A stretch of DNA of 64,000 nucleotides from Gnetum montanum. Taxonomy: Eukaryota; Streptophyta; Gnetopsida; Gnetales; Gnetaceae. Positions 1 through 11,921 of the stretch are shown here, piece by piece. The stretch is taken from positions 382,778-446,777 of the forward strand of contig MNCI01010115.1 of the NCBI GenBank assembly GCA_015680685.1. Reading direction: 5' to 3'. The translations under genes were made by a program, and so were the position numbers. The notes under the pieces are model-generated. The model saw only the letters and a list, made by a program, of their open reading frames with translations, was not told where the DNA came from and did not search any database. The stretch's first letter is position 1, and each line of letters begins with the position of its first letter.

Positions 1-355
1 ACTAAATTTTTTCTTTCTCACTAAGTTAGATGCACTACATTTAGTGAAATTAAGTATGAAGCATGTTGGAAAAGATGGCAAAAGGTCATGATGCATGAAT
101 GTCAAAAATAGGATTTTAGTATTAACAAGGTATGGAAGGCTATAATTTGAGTACAAGAAGTGGTTATGTATAGCGGATGATGGAAGTGATGTGAGGTAAG
201 TATTGTTGGCAAGATTGAATAAGCTAATTGAACCTCATGTATCAAGGATACATGATAAGTCACCACTGCGATGAGTCATACCTTTGCAATGAATTTAGGA
301 TTCATTATGCAAACATAAATTTAAGAAGATAATTAAAAAATTTAACGAGTGCATG
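1..355. other. Unassigned left flank of element A
   Basis: No convincing gene. A short plus-strand stretch near 55-120 faintly resembles the region upstream of a Ty1/copia reverse transcriptase, but it is too short and broken to assign. The last five bases (GCATG, 351-355) nearly match ACATG after the right LTR of element A, so this is the pre-insertion target sequence. Confidence 0.4.
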
Positions 356-1200
356 TGATGAGTCTCGATATCGGACCCTCGATATCAGGCCCTCGATATC
401 ATATACACAATATCTTAGATGCCGAAGTGATATCAAACATGCAATGTTGAAACCTGTCTCGTCACCTATAAATAAGAGATAGGAGCACTTGGTTTCACAT
501 TATTTTTTAGTCTCTTATTTGTATTATTGTAGTTTTTCTATTCTAGAGTTAGAATTATTTCTAAGTTCCCATACTAGAAGTCATAAAATGAACGAATCTT
601 TATTCGAGCATTATGTACCTGAGCACACCTTATGTCTGGAAATAAAAACAAACTTTGTGACAAACCTTGCAACATTCAGAATAGATTAATTATTTTATTT
701 AATGTTATTTATTATTATTTGGTACTCTCATTAGTTAATTAATGTTATTTCTATTGAATTGTTAATTAGCAACAAATTAGCACACTCAGCACAACCACTT
801 TGAGCATACATGGAACACTTGGAAACCCAGCAATGACTAGCATTTGGTAATCCTAGTAGTGTTACATTGGTTCAAGATGTGTTTGGAGAGTAGGAATGGA
901 TGTTGGTGTTAGGACTAGTTAGAGAATAGTTAATTAGTTAAATTAAATTAGTTATTAAATTACCTCATTTCTCTCTTTTAAGCATCAAGAACATAAAACA
1001 TAAAATAATAAAAATCACATACCTCAAGTTTACTTAACCATACAATTTTTCCTTACAAGTAAGCTTGGGAAGATAATGATCACATAACTCATCCTTGTTC
1101 TGCATAGGTTCATAAGCACTTAATCCTTGGAGTTCAACCAAATCATGCATGAATGCTCATATTCATATGGTTGGGCATAGGGGTACCTAGTTGCTCATCA
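356..1200 (+). repeat. 5' LTR of element A
   Basis: 845 bp, starting TGATGAGTC and ending GCTCATCA. It aligns along its whole length with 11922-12767. Near the start is a run of GATATC-containing short repeats. A TATAAATAAGAGATAGG stretch near 466-482 is the likely core promoter and is conserved in the right copy near 12044-12061. The divergence between copies is easily visible, so the insertion is old. Confidence 0.9.
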
Positions 1201-1201
1201 T

Positions 1202-1219
1202 TGGCATTGTTGCCGTAGA
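1202..1219 (+). other. Primer-binding site, tRNA-Asp type
   Basis: TGGCATTGTTGCCGTAGA begins one base after the LTR. The Athila/Tat-type site for tRNA-Asp(GTC) starts TGGCGCCGTTGCCG. The differences sit mostly at former CpG positions, as expected from methyl-cytosine decay. Confidence 0.7.
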
Positions 1220-1336
1220 TTTTGTGTTTGTGTAGTAATTAGAACTTAGGATATCCTTTCCATTGGTGGAATGAACCCTTAGACATAACTATCCTACAAC
1301 CATCAAAAAATTGTATCGCGTACTGAACAAGCAATC

Positions 1337-3334
1337 ATGTCTCCTTCTTATGAGAGTGCTTCATTGACTAGGTTTGACAGCATGAATAATTGGAGGCAAG
1401 GTGGACATGATGATCTACCAGTTCCGCAATAGTTTCACTTGGTATATGCTCATCCTAATGAGTATACACCAAAATTTACCTTTATCCTCCACTAGAATAA
1501 ACAACTATGATGGTATGATTTAGAAGGTAACATAGTGTTACCTCTCGATCGCTCAATCCTAGGCATGCTTCTTCATGCTCTCACACAAATTGGTATGCAG
1601 CACGTACAATTGGAGTACGTTGTGCATGAACAAGATTTAAGAGACTATTGATCTACATAGGCACAACATGAGATGGATTTGCAATAGGAGAGACATTACA
1701 AATCCATGAAGGGGATGTGGTCTTAGGATGTCCCATATGTCCTAAGTGAAAACGAGGGTGGTGATCCTATCTTGGGAGGTTTTCCACAAAATGATGTTCC
1801 TCTCATTGACTTCGGTCAAGGAGTTTTGTATCAGAATCTTCACTCAACTATTCATAACCTAGGTTCTTGTACCAATGGATGCAAAGGATGTGAAAAATAA
1901 ACACAAAAACATAACAATGATGGACATTCTGACTGTAATCATGATCGAGACCATGACCACCAAAAAGAGGGTAATAGGCATCATCATGGTGCCAATCCTC
2001 CTTCCTCTTCACCTTCATCATCTCCTTCCCCCTCTCCTTCGAGATCTAAACATAGTTGCAGAGGGAAAGATCATGAGGATAAGGGTAAGAAAAGTAGAAA
2101 TCATAGAGAAAATAGTGAATAAAGGGGACAAGGACATTCTAGAGAGACACATCATGAAAGAATGGAGAGTAGGAAACAACATAGACATCATAAACTGCAT
2201 AGACAATAAAATCAAAATGAACCCCTACTCACCACTTGAAGTATGTTAGATATAATAGAGGCTATTAGGATCCCAACAAGGCACTAGAAGGATAGTAGGA
2301 TCAAAAGACTAGACATGAATATCCCATGATTTGAAGGGGGATACATTGCTAATCCTCAAAACCATCTACAAGAATTCCATGATGCATGTGCCTTGAAAAT
2401 ATATGAAACGAGTAGCAAAAGCTAAAGCTATTTCTATAAACACTAATCAAGGAAGCAGAAAGCTAGTACTAGTCATTAGAACTAGAATCCATTCATCAGT
2501 GGAGTACCATGTTAGAGCTATTTAATGATAAGTATCAAATGTACTCCTGAGTGTCGAACCTACATAAGCAAATCCAAGGATGGAAATAAGGAGGACATGA
2601 ACACTTGGATGCTACCATGGACTGATCTTATACGTTATTACATCATTTCCCTAGCCATGGTTACTTGCAAAAGGAAACACTACGCCATATCATAGATGGG
2701 CTTGGAAATAAAATGTGAAGAACCCTTCAGACTTATGCCCAAAGAAGGCTATCCAAGCTTAGAGCCCATCAAATACAAAGATTGTTGGAGAAAGCTACCA
2801 AGGAGGAAGGCAAGTTGAGGAAAAGAGAAAGTGTAGAAGACTGTAATAGGGATCCTTCCCTCTGAAAGAAGGAAATTAGATTTTGTGAAGATGAGGAAGA
2901 GTCACTAGTTGAAGAGATGGTGTATAGAAAGACTTTTCCGATTCAAAAATTTGCATAAGAAGTATCAGCAAAGTTAGATCAACTGTAGAACTCCCTAGAT
3001 GATAAATTTCAAACTATCCTAACTATAGTAAAGGATTCTAGAGAACCAAGTAGTGATTGAGAGTGAGGGAAAAAGAAACAATCTTAGTATGCACATAATA
3101 TGGATAAGGGCAAAGTTGCCATCATTAAAGAGGTTGTGGATTCAGACATAGAAAATGATGGTAGATGTGAGATATGCCAATATGACCATCCTAAAGGATG
3201 TTGCATAGTAGTGTCACATTTGCAAGAGTCTATGGTGTATTGACTAAACCCATGGTTAAATAGATAAAAAACACCCAGAAGGTTACCTTATCCTCTGGGT
3301 AACCCAAGGCAGTTCTACCACCTTTTAACATATT
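1337..3334 (+). pseudogene. gag relic of element A
   Basis: The likely start is the ATG at 1337, which opens a readable frame rich in Ser, Asn and Asp. The core (about 2480-2800) reads like a retrotransposon capsid: a Trp-containing segment before 'ELFNDKYQMYS', then a long charged segment with many Lys and Glu. Around 3170-3215 is a zinc-knuckle-like Cys/His cluster (CEIC...H...CC) with altered spacing. In-frame stops are frequent, and the frame is cut by the insertion at 3335. A related copy lies at 34620-35400. Confidence 0.65.
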
Positions 3335-4456
3335 ATTTGGCGACCATTTGGGACGCGACCGCCAACGAGTGTCCTCAAACACGATTTAGGTGCCTACTGG
3401 TCTCTGGTAACACCAAGGCCCAGATACCTCCAAATAAACTTAGTAGTTAATGTGAGTATGTGTGTGTGTTGTTGTGGCGTGCGGTTGTGAGAAATGTANN
3501 NNNNNNNNNNNNNNNNNNNNNNNNNNNNNNNNNNNNNNNNNNNNNNNNNNNNNNNNNNNNNNNNNNNNNNNNNNNNNNNNNNNNNNNNNNNNNNNNNNNN
3601 NNNNNNNNNNNNNNNNNNNNNNNNNNNNNNTAAACTACCACGTACGAGACTCCATTTTGACTAGGAAATAGATGTCAATGATTGCATTCAAACAGAACCT
3701 TTAAAAGACTTGACAATTTCTGATTGAAATACCACGGGAATTCACTTTAAAGATAAAAAGAAGCTATTCTGGTCCCATCAAAATACCAAAGATTTTCTGA
3801 ACCCTCTCGACTACTGAATTGGTCAACGGCGTGACTACAAATAGAGGCTCTCTTACAACAACCCCAATAACAGTTCCCACACGTTGCAAAATAATGAAAT
3901 TTACTACTAAAATGCTCTTAAGGCTTTTAAACAAAATGCTTCTATGGGAAAATTTTAATAGAAATTTCTATCGGGCAACAAGAACAATAAGAGCAATCTA
4001 AAAATACCAAAATTACTTGCCAAGGATGATACTATCTAAACCACTAGCTAAATAATTTAAACAAAACAAAAAATGAAATGCATAATTCACAGGATCATGA
4101 CAAAGAGGCTGAAATCTTTATTCTAGCAAGCCATCTTGCAGGCAACCATCACAACTTCTTCTTTACAAAATGCTCTTCTCCCCAAGACTCAAATTGTCTC
4201 CAAGTGAGAGCCGAAGTGCTAACTAGTAGCCTTCAAAGTGTGATGTATGAGACCCCAATGTTGATGATATGTTCTCCCCCCCTTTTTATCTCTACCTTGA
4301 AGCCCTTTTATAGGTGTCAAAGGTAGTTACATAGGCAAAATATCTCACCTAACTTCTCTCCCAAGTGACTTGCCCAACAAGTTAGGGAGTATTTAACTTA
4401 GGAAGTTAGGAAGTTAGGGAATAGATAAATATTGTTTCTAAAAAATAGTTCCAACA
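3335..4456 (-). repeat. Minus-strand LTR nested in element A
   Basis: On the minus strand it runs from TGTTGG (4456) to GGTCGCCAAAT (3335). Its 3' half is the reverse complement of the LTRs of element D (compare 33110-33816), including the terminal GACGCGACCGCCAACGAGTG region. Its 5' half is different. A minus-strand TATA box (CCTATAAAAGGG, 4303-4314) fits an LTR promoter. It contains an N gap (3499-3630). Next to the 5' end, the minus strand reads GTGAGAT, similar to a decayed polypurine tract, so this may be a 3' LTR. Confidence 0.7.
3499..3630. other. Assembly gap (132 N)
   Basis: Run of N inside the nested minus-strand LTR. Open reading frames that run through it are meaningless. Confidence 1.
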
Positions 4457-5786
4457 ATCTCACATAATTGTTCACAAGTATATCAATAATCTTTGCTTTG
4501 TTCTAGGATTTGGAGGATGCTTATGGAGCTCTTAATGTTTTAATAACAAGATGATAATACAACATTTACCGTGGAATAAATGTTGTGGGTGCCTTGTTCT
4601 TAAATATTTAGTGGATATGTAAAAATGACCAAAAAAATCAAATTTGAAACTTTAAGCCCGAATGAAATAGTTATCAAACATTTCAGAAATATCCCGCTCC
4701 TGTCCAGGATCATTAGCAACCACCACTATGGGAGAAGGCTCAACAGCTACACCCGACACCATTGCTATGTTTGGTTACTGGGAGAAAGATCTAGAAACAG
4801 ACGTAATTCACTGGACAGATAGCCCTGGATCATAGCATTTTGGTTGTCTAAACTATTTTATTTTGCCCCAAATTTGCTAGGGCTTCCTGCGTTTTCACGT
4901 TTTTGTAAATTGTTCTTCAAAATTCCTACCATTGATTTTAGGGTTTAGAGCAATCACATCGTAGATCTGCTACTATGGTAGAGCACCCTTCTGTTTGTTT
5001 TTTTAAAATTTAATGGTGAGGGTTCAGCGGCACGGCATCCGCGTGGAGGTCTTGGTGACTCCGTTTGCCCTGGCACGGGCGGCCAACGCTGCTTATGGTT
5101 TGCTATTTTAATGCTGATGTCTGCTTTTCTGAGTTATGTGGCGTGGCACACATCGGCGTCATTGGAGGCAGGTGAATCAACTGTATAAATCTTGAATTCG
5201 GATGTGAGTCCCTCTTCTTTGAATTCGTGTCCCTGCAGAAGAAATTTCAGTAGAACGCGGCCAGCAGAGATGCCACTGATCTGGGTAAAAAGAACAGTTA
5301 ATTTTACACGAAAAAGAAAAACATTTTAGAGAAAAAACCCTTGCATTCTTCTGCATTAGGATTAACGTAATTCCTGCGATTTCTGTAACGAAAAACTAGC
5401 ATTCTTTTGGATTGTTTTTCTTTCCTCCATCTTTCTTCCATTGCGTACAAGGGCTGGAACTGTGTTTGCATTTTTTCCTTGCCGTAAAAAACATTATTCA
5501 AACCTTATTATATTAACTTTGATATTTTCCTTGATACATCCGTAAATGGGGATCGGCTCTTTTAGCTTTCCACTTGTTTTTCACTCTTCATTTTCCAAAG
5601 GAGCATGATGAATTTTCCTTATCATTTGAAAAACTATATCTTCCTTTAACAATTCTTCTTGAACATCAAAGTATTAAAATATCAATAAAGCACAACCAAC
5701 ATGTATATTTCTCTTGATTATCCTTTATGACTTATTCATATTTTATCATCTTTGCTGCTCCATGAAATGGCTAGATGTATCAACAT
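4457..5786. other. Body of the nested insertion; origin unknown
   Basis: No retroviral domain is recognisable. A patch at about 5010-5160 is clearly richer in G+C than its surroundings and has a 32-codon plus-strand frame starting at 5012. It is preceded by AGGGTTTAGAGC and an ATG at 4975, which looks like the 5' end of a plant gene. A further open stretch lies at about 4710-4830. These may be pieces of a captured host gene, but I do not recognise the product. The insertion is bounded on both sides by a near-identical ~36 bp sequence. Confidence 0.4.
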
Positions 5787-6429
5787 AACCCAAGGCAATT
5801 CTACCAACCTTTAACATATTGTCTAAGTGGAGCTCCACCACAATCAAATGAACAATATCATTGTTGGAAACACCCAAAATCATGGGGGATTCCACCACCA
5901 CGTCAACAGTACCCTTACCATTAACCTGATCCTTATGGGTATTATGTTTAGCAACCAATCTCTCCACGTGACTCTATTAGTCACGTTGCTCCTCAACCTC
6001 ACTACCAAGCACTCAAGTACTATAGAACTTCTTCTCCTTGGGGTGATGTTCCATATACATACTATCCATCTCATCTATCTACATCTCTTCCACCCTTAGC
6101 TCCATTACCACTTGATCCAACTATGCAAGGTAACCTTCTTGCCTAGCCGCAACAACGTAACACTACAGGGGATATCAACCCTCAACCTATTATTGGTTTG
6201 AACAACCAATCAAAGAAGATACATTTCTTTAGAACCAATAGCCCAACCAAGTCCTTACAACCACAAGCAGCTAATTATCCAAATGCCTCACCATCGTTCA
6301 AATCTTCAAAGCTCCCTTCAAACCAAAAATTACACCCAATGCATATTATCATGTTAACCCACGCCATCACTCTTTGGATTAAAGCTAGCCATCTTCTTGG
6401 GAAATTCTCTAATCTTGGAAATCCTCTTG
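5787..6429 (+). pseudogene. gag-protease linker of element A
   Basis: Resumes element A after the nested insertion. It begins by repeating the ~36 bases found at 3299-3334. It aligns with 35410-36000 of element E, for example 'GGAAACACCC', the CCACCACCA-containing stretch and the ACTATGTTTAG-like segment. The region is rich in His, Pro and Asn codons and has stops in all frames. No separate function is recognisable. Confidence 0.5.
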
Positions 6430-6790
6430 CAAATTGCTAGAAATGAGCCCTATAAAGCTCTTTAAGATTTAGGTTCTGATGTTAATTTAATCTTCTAGAA
6501 AATGTATAAAGCTTGAAACCTACGTCTACTAAAGAAAAGTAACATTTGTTTAGAGCTGGCCAACCAATCCATCATAGTTCCAGTGGAACTAGTAGAGGAA
6601 ATTGTCACTATTATTTGTGGATGGTCATATCTAGCCAATTTCCTAGTGATTCAAGTTAACAACTACAAGGGGAACTTTCCAATCATAATAGGAAGAGCAT
6701 GGCTAAGTACAATTAATGTGTGCCTAGAAATACATGATCTTTTCCTTGACATATCAAAAGAAAATGCATTTGGAAGATCAAGAAGAAGAA
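6430..6790 (+). pseudogene. Retropepsin-like protease relic of element A
   Basis: An aspartic protease that would cleave the Gag-Pol polyprotein. Around 6455-6490 the plus strand reads 'DLGSDVNLI', matching the Athila-type active-site motif DLGA(S/D)(V/I)NL(M/I). About 95 codons later, 'FPIIIGRAWLST' matches the conserved C-terminal I(I/L)LGR-FL motif of the fold. A stop directly precedes the active-site motif and another follows it, so it cannot work. Confidence 0.7.
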
Positions 6791-7097
6791 AGTTCCATGC
6801 ATTGCATACAGTAACCCAGGGTGCAACTGCATGTAGAAGTCCTAGTTTGTACAACACTTAACATTGCTTGTATGTAACCAATGTGCACAAGTAACTGATA
6901 TACAAAGATGCCTATATGCAATAGCCACAATATAGGAAGGAAGCTAGTGGTTGACAGCTAACCAAGAAAGAAATTCAACCTTATGCATGAAACCAACTGA
7001 GAGCTTGACTTGTTCCTATATAGATAGTGTAGATGCATTAGAGCAAGCCCACCACCAACTTCCAAGTACTAACACCAAAAATATTAACTAGGGAAAG

Positions 7098-8596
7098 TTG
7101 AAAATCCTTGATGAGTTTAAACAAGAGCCCTTTGAATTAAAACCATTACCCACCAGTATGGAGTATACATTTCTCAAGAATGGAAAATTGGTAATCATTA
7201 ACACTAAGCTCACTCCTCAACAAAGAAAAAGACTATTGAAGATGGTAAAGAAATGGTTGAAAGCCTTTACTTGGTCATATCCCAAATTAATTGAAATATA
7301 TCTTAGGATATGCCAACATAGAATCTACACTAAATCCTCTATGAAGCCTTGACAACAACCGCAAAGACAACTTAATCCAAAGCTTAACCAAGTAGTTAAA
7401 GAAGAAATCAAACAACTTTTGAAGGTTGGGTTCATCTACCCCATTGCTGACAGTGACTAGGTTAGTCCATTAGTCATTGTGCCTAAAAAGGAAGGTAAAT
7501 GGATGGTGTGTATACACTTTAGGTTACTGAACATGGCAACATTTAAAGACCACTTTCCATCACCATTCGTTAACCAAGTTTTAGATACCATTGCAGGGCA
7601 TTGTTATTATAGTTTTTGGATGGTTATAGTTGGTACAATTAAATTTAGATAGCACTAGAAGATGAAGCCAAGACTACATTCATGAGTCCTTGGGGAACAT
7701 TTGCATATAGGTAGATTCCATTTAGCTTGTTCAATTCTTCAGCAACATTTCAATGTCTAGTTCTCAGTATATTTCAGTAGCAAATAGGAAATGGTGTGGA
7801 GGTTTTTATGAAAAATTTCTCCACCTATGGAGAAAACTTCAAACAAGAATTAGACTAACTAAAGCAAGTACTATAATGATTTTTTGAAACCAAACTAAGG
7901 CTCAATTGGCGGAAAATCCACTTAATGGTCCAAGAGGGCATTGTATTAGGGCATAAAATTTCACAAATAGGGATGGAGGTAGATCTTGAAAAAATTAAAT
8001 TCATCCAAGGAATCACTCATTAACCTAAAACTATAAAATATGTCTGATCATTCCTTGGACATACTAGCTATTATAGACATTTCATTGAGAACTTTTTGAA
8101 GATTGCAAAACCATTGGTAGAACTAACGAAGAAGGACATACCCTTTGAATGGACTAAGGAATGTGAGCTAGCTTTCCAAACCTTGAAGCAGAAGCTCATA
8201 GAAACACCCATTCTACAAGGTCTTGGCTAGTCTAGACCATTCCATATAATGATTGACATGTCCAATTTTTCTTTAGGAGCTGTACTTACATACTGAAATG
8301 ACCAAAAATGCCCCTATTACATTCACTGTGAAAGTAGAAGTATTGCTAGTGCATAACTCAACTATACTACAATAGAAAAAGAGTTAATGACTATGGTGTT
8401 TCGACTAGAAAACTTTAGGCACTATGTATTAGGCTATAAGGTATTTGTACATATAGATAGTGTGACCCAGTTCCTTATGAATAAACCAATGGTAAGCCCT
8501 CATGTCATACAATGGCTATTGATCTTGCAAGAGTTTGATATCATGATAGTAGATAATAAAGGAACCAAGAATGTTGTTACTGATTATTTATCTTGA
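7098..8596 (+). pseudogene. Reverse transcriptase-RNase H relic of element A
   Basis: Open from 7098 with the typical Athila lead-in 'ELKPLPTSMEYTFL', then 'LTPQQRKRLLKM' and, after a stop at 7350, 'QPQRQLNPKLNQVVKEEI' and 'YPIADSD-VSPLVIVPKK' (fingers of RT). The palm region (7600-7900) is heavily damaged and no clean catalytic Asp-Asp motif is readable. The connection is visible as 'GHKISQIGMEVDLEKIKFI' at about 7955-8010. RNase H follows at 8370-8596 with 'EKELMTMVFRLENFRHYV' and the terminal 'FDIMIVDNKGTKNVVTDYLS'. There are at least ten stops and some frame changes. Confidence 0.8.
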
Positions 8597-8629
8597 TTGT
8601 GATGGGACAACAAAGAGGAAAAATACCCA

Positions 8630-9950
8630 ATTTTTTATTGCTTCCCTAATGAACTCCTCCTTGCAAGCGTAATAAACAATCAATCACCTATAGATACAAA
8701 TTGGTATAGTACCATTCGTACTTATCTTCTCACGCAAGAAGCACCACAAGGGCTGGACGTTAAAAAGAAATAACAGTTTCTCCATCGAGTCAAACACGTC
8801 ATGGAAATCAATGGGAACCTTTACAAGGAATGTCTTGATGGCTTGATCTGATGGTTTGTTCCCAACACAAATTAATTGCAAGTTCTCTAAGATGCTCATG
8901 AGGGCGCTTTTGGGGGTCATTACACTAGGAGATGAACAACCATTAAAATCTTACCTACAAGATACTATTGGCCTACACTATTTTAGGATGCCCATCATTT
9001 TGTCCAATCTTGTGAGTGCTACCAACGCGATGGGGGAATGGCTGCTGCAATGGAGCATCACAACAATGGATTCAACCCTTAGAACCCTTCGACATATGGG
9101 GTATTGATTTTATGGGGCCCATTACACCGATGTCTAATGGAAAAGCATACATTATCATTGCTATTGACTATTTTAGAAAGTAGGTAGAGGTAGTCACTAT
9201 TACTAACTGTACATTATCGACCGCTACAAGATTTTTTCAACAACAAATCATAAATAAGTTTGGCATGCCTCATGCAATTATTTTTTATAATGGTACATAT
9301 ATTATAGGTGCAACTTTTCGAAAGTTAATGCAATGCTTAGGAGTTGAGCATAAACTAACTACACCATATCATCCTCAAGAGAATGGTTAAGTTGAAGTCA
9401 CCAATAGGGAAATTACAAAAATCTTGACATAAACTATTAGAAAATATAGGCGAGACTGGAGTACCAAACTGAACGATGCTCTCTGGGCTTACCACTCCAC
9501 ATGAAAACTTCCTACAGGCTACTCTCCCTATGAGTTAGTGTATGGTAAACTTCCAACACTTCCTATCCAAGCTGAGCTCTATACACTATCTATAGCATGT
9601 GACCTTAACCTTGAGCTCAGTCTAGCACAAAAAGAATGGTTAATGAAACTTAACATGGTAGCTAAAAATTGATTAGCTGCCCTATCATCCAATTAACTAC
9701 ACAAGGTCTTCAATAAACAACGTCATGACCTAAGAATTAGAAAAGTCAAATGCTAACTAGGAGATAGGGTTCTTTATTGGAATCCTACACATGTGCCACA
9801 ACGAACTAAATTTCAAACACTATGGAAAGGACCTTATATCATTCATGAAATTTTTCCTTTAGGGCCCATGATGATATATAAACCTGAAAGCCTAGGTAAG
9901 AAATTATTGGTCAACATCCAAAAATCTAAACCTTTCCATGAGCGTAAAAT
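8630..9950 (+). pseudogene. Integrase relic of element A
   Basis: Follows RNase H directly. Readable pieces include 'WYSTIRTYLLTQEAPQG' (the lead-in before the zinc-binding region), 'LDDFMGPIT'-like core sequence near 9100-9130, and 'TTPYHPQENG' near 9358-9390 (the H-P-Q-x-N-G motif beside the catalytic Glu). Then come 'ITKILT' and 'WAYHSTxKLPTGYSPYELVYGKLP' at about 9485-9560. At 9793-9940 'TKFQTLWKGPYIIHEIFPLG' is the C-terminal GPY/F module. Stops interrupt each block, and the frame changes near 9110. Confidence 0.8.
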
Positions 9951-11912
9951 AGCCAGTACTAGCACTACCTCCATTAATGAACAAACCTTGTCATTATTTC
10001 AGATCTCCTCCTTCTCACTCAGTCATGGGGGAGATGGCCACCAATGCTAGTCATTCTAAGCCCTCAGTTTCTTTGTCTTTCTATTTTTCATATTTACTTG
10101 TTTTTATTTTACACCATCATTAAAATTTTTACTATTTCTTTACCTATTACATTTTGTTTCATTTACTCTCACTCGTCATATAATAAGTGCTCATGATGGT
10201 GGATTGTACTATATTAGTGTTGATTGCTAATGTTTGGTTTTTACCTTTGAATTTTAATGTTGATGCTAAAATATGGTTTCTTTTGATAAAATATGCAATG
10301 AGTCCATGTCATCGATTCATCCATTTAACTCTATGATCTCCCTTTATTTTAGAAATTTACTAGTCCTTTTTCTAAGCAAACATATTAATGAATTGGTGGC
10401 TTAGTATTCTTCAAACCAAGAAAAGATTCAAATGTATTGAAAAGGGTGTGACCTCAAGGGAATTCTCTTGAGTACTTAGATGTTTTTCATAAGTTTCCAC
10501 CATTATGCTATCGACTAATATCATAAAGTTGCACAAATCAAATAATTCTTTACATGGTGTGGTTCCTACATAAAATTTTTTTTTTTTGAAATTGGTAGAA
10601 ATCCAAAGCACACCCCTTAGACATAATAAAGGAATATGGGCTACAAGCACTAGTTATGGCACTAGAAAGACATGTTACCCATGCCTAAATATTCCCTCTA
10701 ACCAAGGCCCTTTCTCACTTCCCACTTCTCTATTCTTCTCTTTTTGGTATTTATGGTTGCTCTGTGAAAACATTCTTATTGAATTAGGAGGGTGGTTGGT
10801 TAAGTGTGTTGATGGGAGGTCACTGGATATGGTTATTTTTAATCTAGATTTGGGCTGAATTTTGTTAATTCACCTTAACCATATACTACACAAGGGACTT
10901 TACACAACCTTGATTTTGGGATTCCATTCCATTCTCTCTTCTCTTTCAATATTGCTTTCCATATTCCACCTCATTGCCATTATTATGATTAGTCTATATC
11001 TTAGTTGATGCATTTTTATTCTTTGGTAAATTATTATGGGTGAATCCTTAACTATTATCTCCATATGTCATTACTTTTTTGATTTGTGGGTTTTTCATAG
11101 CATAAAGGGCATGAACCTACTTTGGGAAGGACCCACTGGCATTCCTTTTTGGTGCACTTGTTACGTTCTTTCCCTTAAACATTTCTTACAATCAACTATT
11201 TCTCATTTCATCCCATCTATGACATCCATTTTTCTCTGCCCTTCTATGCCATTTTATTAGCTTCATCATTGTTATTACTCTTATTTTCCTTTTTCTTTTT
11301 TTTTTCCCACCATATTGCTACTAGAGGTTTTCTCTTGGTCATGGGGATCCCTATCGCAATTTTTTTCATTCCATTACTTATCTCATCCCTACACCTTGGG
11401 TAGCTATCACTTAAAAACCTCTAACCTAGTATCTTCCATACCCAAAACCTAGCCAATGTGCTTCATATCGAGGTAAGGTATTAATTACATTATATCTTAT
11501 CTATCCTTGGTAATTAATGATTGTGTTCTGTGTGCAAATGGTGATCACATGAACAATGAACTGGGATAGGAGGGAGCACTTAGGATGGACTAGAGCAAAA
11601 GCATTTACACAAGGAACAAGCTTGGTCATATGACCATGGATGAACAATGGTGTGCACATTTTTGAAATCCACAGCAACACGCATCATTTTCTTTTCTCTC
11701 TCTCTCTTCAAGTTAAATAATTGTTGGGATGTCATCTATGTACAATGTTCATCATAATGGTTATGAACACCAATGCTGTAATATGTTTGTTGATCCATTC
11801 ACTAGGTACTTTGAGTCTATCATTCCATGTCACCTTTAGTCGTCATTCAGTTAATAATTCCATACCTTCCTAATATTTTGTTAGGAACTCAAGGATGAGT
11901 TTTCATTCAATT
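9951..11912 (+). other. 3' non-coding region of element A
   Basis: About 1.95 kb between integrase and the right LTR. I see no env-like or other coding domain; it is T-rich with runs of pyrimidines. Its 10020-11330 part aligns with 36040-37450 of element E (shared CTAATGTTTGG-like, GCAATGAGTCCA and GGGAAGGACC segments), so this is an element sequence and not host DNA. Confidence 0.6.
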
Positions 11913-11921
11913 GTGGGGGTA
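11913..11921 (+). other. Polypurine tract of element A
   Basis: GTGGGGGTA directly abuts the TGATGA start of the right LTR. This is the expected place and composition for the plus-strand primer. Confidence 0.65.

Noticed and set aside
50-300. Ty1/copia reverse transcriptase at the window start
   Set aside because: Only a few scattered residue matches, no catalytic motif, stops in every frame.
5012-5107. Glycosyltransferase-like N-terminus in the G+C-rich island
   Set aside because: Only a loose likeness over about 25 residues (VEVLVTPFALARAA); not enough to name a family.
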